Shown one piece after another: positions 1 to 13,800 of a stretch of 64,000 bases of DNA. The position numbers were made by a program, and so were the translations under genes. The stretch spans positions 27,557,906-27,621,905 of the forward strand of contig CM038221.1 of assembly GCA_021442155.1 (NCBI GenBank), given 5' to 3'. The first letter of the stretch is position 1, and every line of letters starts with the position of its first letter. The notes below the pieces were generated by a model. The model did no database searches, had not been told where the DNA came from, and saw nothing but the letters and a program-made list of their open reading frames with translations. This stretch comes from Cymbidium sinense. Its lineage: Eukaryota; Streptophyta; Magnoliopsida; Asparagales; Orchidaceae.

Positions 1-124
1 CGATGATCTCACACTACTTGTTAGAAAATATGGCAGCAGAAATGCAATCATGATCATGAGCAAAACTTCTTGGAGATACAACATAAGAAGAGATACAGAG
101 AAAAATATGAATACAAAAAGTAAA

Positions 125-146
125 ACACACACACACACACACACAC
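125..146. repeat. (AC)n microsatellite
   Basis: Eleven AC units without interruption, in AT-rich intron sequence. Confidence 0.95.
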
Positions 147-407
147 CTGATTTTACATGAAAATCTCTTAGAAAGAGTAAAAATCACAAGCAAAAGAGAA
201 TAATGCATTAATAAAAAAAAGATTATAAAAGAGAGAAGTGAAGGCTTAAGAACGAATCTAAAAATACTTTTTCAAGACAAAATAAATCTCACTTTCACTA
301 CAAATCTCACAAAGAAGGGAGCTAAATTCCTTGAATCAAATGAAGGGCTATTTATAGAGTTTCACAAGACTCCTTACAAGAAAATATCTAAAAGGAATCC
401 ATAAAGT

Positions 408-594
408 ATGAACACATGGATTGCAATATGAAGGCCATAATGAAATCAATCCAATGATAAAGACCCTCAATTCATGTGCTTATACTTTCCAACTAAAGCA
501 AAAGGACATGGATTACAATATGATGTCTATAATAAAATTAATTCAATGGTAAGGAACATTAATCCATGTGCTTGTACTTTCCTATTAAAGTGAG
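408..594. repeat. Imperfect tandem duplication, about 90 bp x 2
   Basis: Two adjacent blocks share the order ACATGGATTGCAATATGA / ACATGGATTACAATATGA, then a run of AATCAATCCAATGATAA type, then CATGTGCTTATACTTTCC / CATGTGCTTGTACTTTCC. Divergence is moderate, so the duplication is not recent. Confidence 0.8.
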
Positions 595-1768
595 TGGGAC
601 CAATAGAAATTCGGGTCACTAATTTAATAGAAGCATTAAGTCAAAAATACAATTCATGTTTAATATGATAACTTGGTATAGTCATTTCCTCCACATTTTT
701 TGTTTTCTTAGGGTCCATAAACTTCTACAAATTGATTTTTTTTAAAGAGGAGACAAGTAAAGCTATCCTAAAACAGACAGTATCTCAACAATATAAATAT
801 GATGGTATATGGTGGAATTAGTTCACCTATTTAACTTATTCAATGACACATTTCACTAGTTCGATGATCTAAATGTCCATGCAAGAAAAATTGCACTACG
901 ACACATGTCCCATCTATTTTAAGGAGGTTGAAAGTTGAACTTCTCCAGCCAACCTTCAGAATTGGATATTGCAGTGGTGTATCTTGACATTCGACTAGTC
1001 AATGAAGGGCGTACCTAGTGCATGAGGCTCCTGCCAATATAGGGTCTAGAGGGGAAAAGTCAAGAAATTAAATGAAAAAAAATAAATAAAAGCAATGCAT
1101 TAAATCGTGAAAATTATTTTGCATAAGGAAAAGCAAAGGAGTGAGAAAAATTGCAGAACAAAAAAAATATATATTGGTTAAAGACTAAGCAACAATTATA
1201 AGTAAAAACTCACTTAAAAAAGCACGATGCATAAATCCACTTCCACGTGTATCAGTGCTGAACACACTTCTATATCCAACTAAGCCCCTATAAGAATCCA
1301 CAAAAATTAATCCTTAGGTACATTCTCTCCGCATTTAATTGAAAGGTCGAGAAGTTTCAAAAAGCCATTATTAACTGATACCAAAGTATTCATAGTAAAT
1401 ATCAATTACCAGCTCTATAAGTAATTAAAAAAAGAAACGAAAAACCAAGATTACCTAAAAATCTATGGAGCCTACCATCCAATGGATATATGGCATTACA
1501 TATGATAATAAGAAAAAAAAGTATCATAATTCTAATGTTTCAAAAATGCCACGGCAATCACAGTGAAACGGTGAAAATGGAAAATGCAATTTCTTTGAGG
1601 ACAAGAAAAACTCAACTAAAGAAATGAAAATAAGAGTGATGCATTATATTATCCTCCATTATAAAATTAGGATAAAGCTAGTTAATAGTTACTATAAATG
1701 GCCAAACAATAACATCCTCCAAAGATTCAGCTGAAAGAACAGAAGTACAGAAGCATAAAATTACCCAC

Positions 1769-1893
1769 CTAGATGGGCATGTAAGTGACATTCTAGTCCT
1801 ACCAATATTCCCTGGTACAGGACCCATGTCAACCACCTCACCTCTCCTATGTGAAAGGGCTTCCATAACAACGCCAACGTGCTCTTCATTCAC
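1769..1893 (-). CDS. TypA/BipA-like gene, exon f (domain V-like part)
   Basis: Exon of 125 nt, from [20 protein letters not shown] through [13 protein letters not shown] to CPS plus AG of an Arg codon. The acceptor CCATTTCAG ends at 1894 and the donor GTGGGT starts at 1768. The next expected residues (a GLVGYRS-like run) are not found down to position 1, so the following intron is longer than 1.7 kb or the gene continues off-window. Confidence 0.92.
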
Positions 1894-4800
1894 CTGAAAT
1901 GGCAAATCAGCCAATTTAGAAAAACAAGAGTGAAAGAAGCCTTCTAATGTATAGGCAAGATGGCATCTCATGCCTCAATTGTCACTTCCTCAATAGGCTC
2001 TAGCTTTTCACCATTCTCAGTTTTATACCTGGATCCAAAAGGGAAAGCGTTCATGTCAAACACTCAAACATGAAGAGCACCATATTTAGAAAGTTCTAAA
2101 TTTTGAAAATTTTAAAATTCTCTTTATTCTTATAATTAAATGATAGAAATTATTGGCATTATGTTGAAATCATAGAAATGAACAACTAAGAATAGAAGAC
2201 ATCAAAAAGACAATGAGGTTAAATTAATGCCAAAGGAATAGGACAGGTATAGAGTAAAGGTACACTCAAAGAAATTGTACAAAAAGGCTTGTGCATATTC
2301 AGTTGTCATCAACTGAAGGATACATGAAGTCAACCTCAAAAAGTTAAGATAAGACCAATAATTATAAAGACTGAAGTTTAAAGAGAAAGCACAAATGAAC
2401 TTATATAAGGAAGGTAACAGCATGGAACTTATAGCAATAAAATTTCCAAATTTAACCGAACAGAGATCAGCCAAAAGAAATTACTATGCAAACAACAACA
2501 GCAAACCAATTCATGGACTTTGTAAATGTAAATAGAGAGCTTTTACAAAGAGTATAGTATGATTAGTATCATGGTTTTTCAAATAGGAGAAAACTATGCG
2601 AACAACAGCACTAAACCAATTCTTTATCAGTATGAAAAAAGTACTAAAGAAAAATATGGACACCTGAAGGACCAGGTCTCCAGGCTTCTTGCTGTGTATT
2701 CATCATATCCCACCAATCAAACTCTTTATCAGCCAGCCCAAGCCTAAGATACCTGCTTTGCACGGAAGCACAAGATCATCATAACCGGAGGGCACCTCAC
2801 GATCAAAAAACCAAAGACTACCAAACTTGGCAGGCTGCTTAGGAGGGTACAATGTCAAAAGTGCATTGGCACCAATCAGGTGTGCCACACTGATACTAGT
2901 ATTAGCTTTAAGGTCTACCTATTGGCTGATGTAAGATTTTCTGCATATTATAGTCCAATTGGAGAAAAGATCTTTCTTATGCATATTATATATGCATGAT
3001 CGCTCAAAAAAATCCACCTCATTTGGTGCTTCCTTGGAGTGATGAGAGACTCAAAGATAGTTTCCTAAAGTTGATTAAGGTTATTTTATAACCATATTTC
3101 CCCTTATCCTAGACCAAGATTTATTTAGATCTAGAGTTGACACTTTCTATGAGTGCAAGCACTTAAAGATAATTGCCTTCTTTTGATAAAAGAAGTTGCT
3201 TAGGCTCGACTTTATACTTAAATTTTGTAGTTAGATGTAAATTTAATTAAATAAACAATTGTTGGTTGAAGGGAGGTAAACACAACTAGATCTCATAATT
3301 CCATTATCACGGATGTACTAAGGGATCTAGTCCACTAACATATAAGGGTTTTGACTAGCAAAGTTCTAAGAGCCTAATTAGCAATCATGGTTTGCCTCTC
3401 AAGGGTACCAAATAGATTAGGGTAAAAATGTGAAATGTGAGTGCATCGAAGACTTTCTTTTTGGAATAATTTTAACTCATTTATAGGAGAGAATTACCCA
3501 TACCAATTTCATTGATCAAAACCAAAAAACATGGTCGCTTATGATTAAGGAGTCAATAAGACCAACAAGAGATTAAAAATATATAATAACCATCAAATAT
3601 CAATGAGCTTCAAATTCACATGAAAAAGTTTATATAAAACACATAGATGAAGTGATTGGTGGATTTGATTTCAATCGATAGACTTAGGATGTATTTAGGG
3701 TGGTTTTCCATCTGCGGTGCAATCCAATATGCACCGTTAGTTACGCTTGGGAAATTGCGTTCTAACTGCATTTTGAAGAATCTACGATGAGAAAACTGTA
3801 TTTTCTAAACTGACTAGATATAGTGCGGTGATGCTAAAAAGCTGTGGTTTGACCTTTTTTTTAATAAAAAATTTATAATACCCATCACAACTTTAAAATA
3901 CAAGATCTTCTACAACAACTCTACTAATGCGTTTTCACATCGCTGGACTATCCAAAATAGTCCTTTATTAGTAATAGAGTTGGCCTAAGATTAATTTGGA
4001 ATAGAGTTTACATTTATTGTAAGGATCAAGTTTTGATATAATGAATGTGTTAGCCTTATGACAACCCAGATTCGTTAAGAACGAGCCTACATCCATTGAA
4101 AGGCTTAAGTGTGCAAGTGAGCCGAGTCGGGTCCAACTTGACTCGCTAATGAGCACATGAGTTGAGTGTTATTGAGCTGCAAACTCAATCTCGATCTCAA
4201 ACTCTATGCATTTATTTCTTCATTGCAAACACTTTATTATTTGCCAAAAGCTATATACATCATCTTTAAGATAGATGCCTTCTCTAGCAAGCTCCCATGA
4301 TGACTTCAGCTTCTCCACTTGTTAGTCACATCAATGTCTTCTTTGGCAAGCACTCATGACAACTTCTCCAACCACTGAGCACATCGATTCCTTCTATGAT
4401 AAGCTCATGTGATGACTTCTTCGTTGGCTCAAGATCACGACCCGATTCAGCTAAGCACAAGCTCACCCTTTGATCTCAACTCAAGCTCAAGCTCCAATTT
4501 CAGCTAATGAGTAGGCTGGCAAGCCGAGCTCAACATAAGCATGACTCAAGCTCAACTCAACTCACTTGCACCTCTAAGATGGTCCATATAAGAGACTCAC
4601 AACCTAAAAAATAACTAAAACCAAGTTATCAATCTCACAAACACGCCTTAAAGATAAGGTAGTTATTGATTTAGTTTGATAGATTTGTTGACTTTATGCC
4701 AACCCTATTAATTGAGATGGGGCTTACATCTATTAGAAGATCAAAAAAAATTTATTTAATCTATTTATTGGCATTTTGGTAACCCAAATTAGGAACTTAC

Positions 4801-7800
4801 ACCTATTGGAAAGCCCATAAGAGATACCAATAACCAAGAGAAAGAGGAAAGCCCAATGGTGGGTTTTACAAACTTACCCTATAAGTAAGATATCTTGATT
4901 GATTTAGTTTGACAAAAATGCCAACCTTATGACAACCCTATTAATCTGAATGGGCATACATTATGACAAACCTATTAATCAAACTGGGTATACATTCATT
5001 GGAAAATCTGTTTCAACTTGCTTTTAATAGTCATTCTAAACTTTGATAGGAGTATTAAAAGTGATACTTTGTTTGTCAAAAGGGCCCAATAGAATAAGAC
5101 TTATAAACTCAAGTTTAAGGGAAATATAATGTTCGTGTTATTACATTGAATTCAGAAGACATCTAAGGGAGAGTCTCATAATCCCATGTTTTACATAATA
5201 CGGGCCAATGGTGATGACTCATCAAGACCTTTGAATCAACTAGATCAATAAAATCAAACCCAAATCCTTGGCATATTTGCCTGATCAATTAGAAAAGTAT
5301 CAAGATTTAGAAAAGTGTTTTCAAGATTATTTAGAGTATATATATATATATGCTTGTGAGACATTCATAATCATGCAAGAAGATCATAGTATTTTTCTTG
5401 TCATTTGAACAAGTTTGATACATTATAACTCAGCACCACTTTTCAATACATGAATGCGCCTATTGGGGTATTGGGCTTTTTTTTTTTTTGAGTTGATGTT
5501 TGAATTATAGCTACCAATCATGCTTTTTTTTAGTTGATATTTGGATTATAGCTGTCAACCATATATCATTTAAAAATGTGTGGGTTGCTTTTAAGAATCT
5601 ACGCTCCATAAAAATCTTATGAAATATGCACTCTAATAAATTAGCACAACTATCAATGTGCTAGCACATAAGCTAGTGTCTTAGTTATTTGTATGCATTT
5701 GGCATGTGTTCTTGTTTTCCATGATGACGTAACTAAGCTTAAGTATATTCCATTAACTTCAAATTTTCTGACTATGATGATTATTAATTTTTTTGCAAAA
5801 AATTATAATTTATACATATTTTACTTATGTTCATTATAGGTAAAAACATTCCATCGCATGTTTTCAATAATAATGTTAACACCAGCCTACCTAAGGATAG
5901 AAGCCATGGGTATTTCATCAATACTGAAATTGTGTGATAGTCATATCCACTGCTATTATTTAATGGTAATAAAGTTGTTGATCAGCTTTAGTTAAGCGTG
6001 ATTGCTGAAAGCAACCATTTAGTGTCCAAGATCGATGAAGAAAGGCATAACTCTAATCAATTCAAAGATAAATAGTGCAAAGGTCTTAAGCTTCCCTCGA
6101 ATCAAAAGTCAACCATGAGAAAGTATTCTGGTATCAAATGGATCAAAGATTAAAAGGCACGCATAAGAGGGAAGGACAATGGTGTGAGTTGTGTAAACAT
6201 GAGAGTGTATGTGCAGATGGGAATAAAGAGTGAGAGAAAGTGATTTGACTGTTGTTGTGATTAACAAGATGAAGATATTCACCCATTAATTAAGGAATTA
6301 TAATTAAAAAAGCTTTTGCTTACAATTGCTTGATTGACTTTTTTGCTTTAATTAACCTTGATTCTTATGTAAACAAAAATTGCCAAATAATGAATTTGGG
6401 TCAACAAAAATTACCAAATAATGAATGTTGTGAACATCCATAATGCAATACATTCATTACACCCTTTCAAGTATAATCTTTGCTATATACTAGAGCATTA
6501 GGGTCAGCTGTGTGAAAGCGACAAAATCATTAGCCAACGAACGCATTATCCACTAATCTTTGGCTTGAAGTGCTTCAAACACAATTTCATAAGATGGTCT
6601 GCGCTGATGTATTCGAAGTGTTGAAATTATCAAGAAAAGATATCAATCAATTCAATCTAACACTAAAGATAACAAATGCAACATCATACAAATTGGATAA
6701 AAAATGCCTCGACCGTAATCAAAATTTCTTAAATGCTGCCCATTAATGAAACAAATTGCGTTGATGCTTGAGGCATTTAAATTGCTTAGGGAGAGTGCCA
6801 TTAGTGATTGGGGGTCGCATGAGAAGAAATTGAGAAATTAATTACACTAAGCAAAAACACATAATTATATATTGAGGGAAAAACAATAATACACGAGAAA
6901 GAATCGATATATAAACATAATTTATTTTTGGATATACATTTCTTATGATTGTATTATTATTAATATACATATACAACTTTTATAAAAATATATCTATCAA
7001 ATCTTTACAACAACCCGCATCCAACAAAATCTCCTTTTTTGCCAAATCATAGATCTATTGGCCTACTAGTTCATGATGCTTGAATCCAAAAAATAAAAAA
7101 TAATAAAACCTAAACACCCATAATTTTTATGGTCCAAACTCTCTGACTCTCACATGCCCTATCATGATCTCCATCACTTGCACATAAAAACCCCATGTAA
7201 GCTACCTTCTCCAACAAACACTCTCTTTCTCTGCATCTTCCTCTCTCGTTATCCACCCAAACTCTCCAACAATATTTCTCTCATCTATGTGACCCACCTC
7301 CCTTCTCCCTCTTTGCATTATGTTTTATTGCGGATACTTTATCAGGGGTCGTCGAGTGTAACGAGGATGGCTGGATTGGACAGTTCCACCACGTTCCAGT
7401 CTTCTCCGCGAACGAAGCAGTGAATGTATCACAAATCGTATTTAAAGACTGATTCGTATCTCTTAAGCTTAATTGTAACCTTGATCTTGGGCGTGAAATC
7501 TTTAAAATAAATCTGAAGCGGTAAAGGCATTTGTTTATTTAAAAGCGGCACAAAACTTATCTGATTAAATAAAGCGGTAAACTTATAAATTTCGTCTTTT
7601 CGCGAACTTTGATAGCGTCGTATCTTAAAGGCTTAGTGAGACAAGAATCTTAAAACAAGCTCGATCTGAGGACAGAAACAAATGTGCATGCATGTAAATT
7701 CTATTTACAAAGCGATAAAGCTAAATATGATGATATAACATGTAGCAATATCTGCAGTAGTCTTTGTAAATGTATATGATATATCGAACGATATCGCGTT

Positions 7801-10800
7801 AAATCGTATCAATCGATGTCGAGGAAGCGGTGATTTTCGTTAACTCATTCAGGTTCTGGGTTACATAATCATTTTCATTTTAAATGTCGTTTATAATTAA
7901 ATGGGTTTTTTGACTTTCATTCAAAATTAAATCCGGTCAAAACATTGTATAGGTAAGGGTTGAACCATACTCTGCATACACACGACACCAGGTTAGACTA
8001 ACGACACCAAAATGCGAGTCGGGGATCTTAAGATCTAATCGGCTCATCTCGTAGAACTTTTTTTTTTATCTGGCATTCGCAATATAGCCTTCTTCATATT
8101 TTCACGACATTTCGCGTTTATCACATTCGCGCCTTTACACGTGTATTAAAACATTTACATATGAATGAAATCGATGGCGATTCGTTTAAATTAATCCCAT
8201 CTGTCAAATCTTAAAGCGTTTGTATTTCACATTCAATATGGCCGTCATTGATGGCAGAAATCATGTCGTTCACAATTTATCTGAAGCGGTAGAAGCGGTG
8301 GCATAGGCATGGCCGACAGCGATTAGCAGCTGCGGTGTAGGTGGTCAGGTGATGTGCACGCCGATTCTCCTCGATGCACAACTTATAAAAATAACTCTTT
8401 AAAAGCACGCCTTGTTCGCCGTAAATAATTAACACCGATCTTACCGAAATAGATCTCTCATGCAAGCTTTGGAAACAGGTCTGACTCAGTAATCTCCAGT
8501 AATCTCCAGAAATCTCTGCGTCATTTAATTATGCTTTCATGATAAACTAAAATTAATAAACCTGTCAATCCAAATCCCTCGATAATTCTGACCCAGCGGT
8601 TGAACTCCTCAATCACGCATTTCAATGAGGAAGGGCTGTGCATTTGAAAGAAAAGGGATAGGGAAAGTGTAACTTACAAAATTCTCTAAGTTTCCCGTCG
8701 GAGAGCAGGAATTCCACTAGCCGGGGCGATCGGTTCGAATTCCCCAGCAAGCGGCTTACAGGACGGTTCCACGAGACTCTGGTCTGGCCGGTCAGGTGAA
8801 GGAGTAATAGCATGGCGTTCTATCGGCGGCAAGCAAACCGGGGAAGCAGTAGTTCACAAACGTGTCACACAGGGCAGTCGTCGTCAGCAGATCTTAGAGG
8901 GAAGGGGCTCGTTATACCTGATTTCACGGGCGGCACTCTAGTCAAGTCAGCCCGTGAAGGATGAAGCGGCTTCAGCGGTACAGGTCGCAGGGGAAGCGGC
9001 CGTCGGAATTCGAGGAAGGGAAGCGAGGCAGAACTTCATGGCGGTGGGGCAGGCAGGGAGGAAGGAAGTGAAATAGGAAGCCAGCGGAGAATCTAGCAAT
9101 CCGTGCATTGGTGGCTTAATCCGCATGCGTTGCATGCGAAGCACTTTTAGATCTTCTGATAGTATTCGATGGCAGGTTAATTATTTAAAATAAATTAGTG
9201 GAAATAATTTGGATATTACAATTTCCCCTCTTAACAAAATTTAGGTCTCAATTTCTTGAATCATTCAAATAGGAAGGAAACTTACGCCATCTGCTTCAAT
9301 TATCCGGTAGCTTCTTTTGTTGATTACGTGCTTCCGTTTAATTTTAACGTAAGAAATTTGTATTTAGTAATCTCTTGTCAATTCCAAAATCTTTTTTAAG
9401 TTTGGTTGTCGAAAGTCAAATCGGTTGTATTTCAAACTTTTGTATATGGAATCTTACATCTGTCAATTGATTTTCTCGACATTGAAATGATGAAGCGTTG
9501 TGAATGTACATGCGAATTCAATGGAAATGGGTAAGACAAATTGCCATATTGTCGATCCTTTCAATGATTCTCCAACTTGAAATTCTGATGCTTTAAGTCG
9601 TATCTCTTACAAGATCGGCGAACTGATATCTCTACGATTGTCGATTTTCGGTAGCTTGATCAATGCGCGGACTAGTTGTCTTTCTCCCACTTCGACAACT
9701 TAATGGAGTTCTACACTTTCGACCATACAATGCTTCATGAGCCATTGAATCTTAGATTGGTAGTATTATTGTAAGCAACTTCGATCATGTGAATATGATC
9801 TTCCATTACCTCAAAATCTAAAACACATAACCTCAAAATCTTGGGACTTGAATTGTTCTTTCGATTGTCATGTCTGATGAAAAGTACTTAAATATTACTG
9901 TGCACTCTGATTCTTTAAATAGTAAATCTACCATGTCGAGCGATCACTTTTTGAAGTCTTCAATTTCTTTAACATATAATCCCAATTTTCAATGTTTCAT
10001 GGGTAAGAAATGAGTGACTTTGTCAATCTATCCAACAACCGAGATCTTATCCGCTTTAGAAATCCCATATAACAAATTGTAATTTCTTCACTAGATGTGG
10101 TAATGATCCGGGTCTTTGATCTTTCGAGCTTCAATCGAGACGTGGCTTAGAGACATTATGTCTTTCTTCATACACCAGACCAGTTTTTAAATCTTTATAC
10201 ATTTTTGAACTACGGGATGAATAGTATATCCTTTGATGAGCCTCAAAATTTCTTGTCTAGCGTGTAATAATTGTGAATGCTTAGAATAATACTGCATCTA
10301 GAAAATCTTGCTTCGACGTCTGGATTTGTTCAATTTCGATATCCACAATTCGGTTTGCGCTTTGATTACTCGAATAAAGTTGATTCCGTCGATTGAGATA
10401 AATGCAGTGTCATGAATCTTTCTTGTTTGTAAGCCAATTCTCAACTCGACTTTTGAGTAATAATCCATTGGCATTTCCATGGACTTGCGACTTAATGCAT
10501 CGACCTACATTAGCTTTGCACAGATCTTGAATCTAAATCATAATCTTTAATAAACTCAGTATCTTCTTTAGATTGATTCTTTTGTGTAAAGATATATTTA
10601 AGACGATGATCGGTAAAATTTGCATTTTCAATATAAGTAATGTCTCCAAATTTTAAGAGCAAAACCATTCTTGCTAATCGTCGGGATAATTTCTTTTCGT
10701 GGGGTTTAATTGTCTCGAGCGTAAGCTACTTTTACACGTTAAGACAACCTGCTTTTAAAAGGCATCAAAATATTTGGAATCCTCGGTTCACGATGGAATA

Positions 10801-13800
10801 TAAAAGCGGGGCGGTGGTCGAATCTTTTTCAATTCTTGAAAACTCGCTTTGTCCATTGGAATTTGATATCCTTTCTGATAAATTGGATAGAGGCATTGCG
10901 ATATGAGAAAATCTGTAATGGCTAGCGGGCTGACTTAACATTCTTTTGGGACCATTCTAAAATTGCTTTTACTTTTGAGGATCATGAAACTCGCCATCGA
11001 TAATGTGACAGAAATCACGCTATGCATCCAAAATTCACATTTTGAAAATTTGGCATATAATTGATTTTGTCTTATGATTAAAAATCCGATGATTTGCGTA
11101 TCGTTTTTAGAATAAATCGAATATCATCGATAAAGATGATAACAAGCGGTCCAGGGCTTGAAAACGATTCATTATTAAGTCCATAAAGGCTGCGGAGCAT
11201 TAGTTAAACCAAATGGCATATGAAATTCATAATGTACACGGTTCCAAAAGGCTGTTTTAAAATATCGGCATCTTTAACTTCTTGCGATGATATCAGGATC
11301 TCAAATCAATTACGGAAAATCTGGTGGCTCCTCCGTGATCAAATAAATCATCAATCCTCGGTAGTGGATACTTGTTTTGATTGTCACTTTATTTAACTCC
11401 CATGTCAACACATGTCGTAGACCCATCCTTTTCTTAACAAATATCGTGCACTCCGAGTTCTTTGGTAGAATAAATCCTTTTGTCAATTCTTGCAATTCGG
11501 CCTGCAATTCTTTAAGAATTATCGCGTAAGGAGATTTATGTATAAGTTGTACCGGGTTGTACATCAATCCCAACTCTACTTCGAGTTGGTGCAACAGTAA
11601 TTCCTCAGGAACACATCGGAAATTCAGACAAGCTGGAATGTTTTTCGGCTCACCTCCTTATTCAACACATTTAATTTTGAAATACCATTTCACTTCTTAA
11701 ATATTTACTCAACTTCACTAATCGAAGAAGCGGCATTCTTATCACAGAAAAATAAAATGATTTTCACCGGGCATTAAATTTCACTCTCCTCTTCAATTGT
11801 TGCAAAATATTTGATCAATCCATCCGTATACGTCAAATATCGATTGGTAAGATAATTAGTTACGTAGGAAAGTGTTTATCTTGAATGTTAATGTCAACAT
11901 TTCTATTTGTATTCAACTATCACCGCATTCAATCTGGTGAAATAAATAAGTCAAGGTGGCGAAAAAGGAATCGAAATGAGCGAATCAGCCGGAATCAAAC
12001 AGGAACGAATGATCACGAAATTTTAAGCATACCGTTTGATTCCTTTGATTCTTGTGGGTGATAGCTTGGAGGGTTGGTTTTCGTTCGAAGTTCTCCTTTT
12101 CTTGAATTGAAGGTCTTCCCAAAATTGTGTTCTGCGCTTCGGCAAAATTTTCTTTGTTGACCCTGTCGCGATAATTGTATGGCTTTTATCATTCTTCTTC
12201 TCCATTAGGCAGTTCTGCGATGTCAATCGACCACATCGAGCATCTCTGGCCATACATTGACCAAAATGTCTTTTCACACTTATCACAAATAGGTTTCTCT
12301 GGCGAATTTGTTTACATACATCATCGAACTTAAATTTCTTCTTGAGCAAATCGGCCTTCTTTCGCTTTTTGCTTTAATAAATCTGTTGCTTGGAAAAATT
12401 TAACTCATTCTCTTTACTTGCGAGCTTGTCGAGGGTCTTGGTGCCAATCTTAATTGATCTGAGTATAATCTATGACATTTCTCTTCGTGATATAATGTGG
12501 AGCGTATCTAGAAAGAGAAGTGAACTTCGAACTCATGTTATTATAGTTTTGAGCGCGGTTAGATTGAAAAATTTGTCTTGTAAAGCAATCACGGGCGATG
12601 GAGGAATAAACCGTCTTTGAATACAAACTCATCCCGTTGATCAGTAATGGGTGTCGGTCAAATCTTTCTGTGTTGAGCTACGCCTCCCCTGAAAGTAGCG
12701 ATCTTACTCTTACGTTTTCGGCAAATCATCCCATCAAAATTTTTTCCAATCTTAAGCGACCAATCTTAGCCATATGGGATCAGCGGCTCCTTGAATCGGT
12801 GGTTTGAGCGTTTGAAATATCCTCAAATGTTGGTCCACGAACCATACTTAGATCATGCCTTGATTTTTTCCATAGAGGCTATTTGCTCATGACAAAATCA
12901 GTGAACTACGCATTCATCGTGATCTACCTTCACCACTTGCTTTCAGGTTGTATTTCACTCCGTTAGAATTATCTTGAGCGATTCGAGTGCATTTAGTCAG
13001 AGGAATGACATCAACCTTTCGGCATTTCTTCAAATTAATCAATTATAAAAAAAGTATTTATATGATCTGATTTATTCAATATCATACATGCATGAAATTA
13101 AATATCATACATGCATGAAATTAACATATAGATTCTAACCCAAAATTAATCGTATAGCTCGTATTGATCAATTCATCCATCCCATCAAATCATGCTTCCA
13201 TTCATCAATCTTTTTTCACGTTATCAACCTTTATTGCTTTCGATCTGTCACAGGATGACCCCCCTTATCTTTGGGGTCAATCGAGTGTATAACAGAGGAT
13301 GACTTCGATTTGGATTGAATTAGGCGTGTCTTCTGCGAACGCAGTGAAAGTGTCTGTCAATCATCACTATTTCGTATATACTTCTTAACTTTAATCTTTG
13401 GGCGTGAAATCTTTAAATAAATAAAGGCGTTAATTTAATGCGTAAAGCTTTAAAATCTATTCAATAAACAAAAATTTCGTCTTTTCACGAAATTTTCAAT
13501 GAGCATCATATTTAAAACAGTGAGATAAGAATCTAAAATTTCGATCTGAGTGGTAAAATATCGTGAATATGTAATTTAAAAGCTGTAAAGTATCTTCTTG
13601 ATGTAACGTTAATGATATCTTTGTAGGTGTGAAATGTGATATAGCGAATAATATCTTTGTAAGTTCATGCGTATCGATCGATGTCGAGCGATGATTTTTA
13701 TTAACTCGTTCGGTTCTGATTATGTCAAATCATTTTCGTTTTAGAAATGTCGTTTATAATTCGTAGGTTTTGACTTTCATTCATATTAGGTCACGGCGTC

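Larger units (their letters stand above)
1..1768. other. Intron or gene-internal non-coding sequence, left edge
   Basis: AT-rich sequence downstream (in gene direction) of the last visible exon. I see no coding match on either strand. It contains a dinucleotide run and an imperfect duplication, listed separately. The open frames here are short and lack family resemblance. Confidence 0.6.
2029..7320. other. 18-kb intron, distal part: unclassified sequence and degenerate repeats
   Basis: AT-rich intron sequence between exon e and the minus-strand Gypsy element. Apart from an exon-like fragment (2711-2890) and two sets of degenerate tandem repeats, I recognise nothing in it. 5050-7140 shows no coding match on either strand. 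7141-7320 is CT-rich and continues in character right of the Gypsy element at 14924. Confidence 0.6.

Noticed and set aside
7154..7423. 89-residue plus-strand open frame
   Set aside because: It crosses the border from CT-rich intron sequence into the Gypsy LTR, so it cannot be one old gene.
8720..8780. GGTTCGAATTCC-like run resembling a tRNA B box (also near 14560)
   Set aside because: It is inside an LTR, and no A box, acceptor stem or cloverleaf can be drawn around it.
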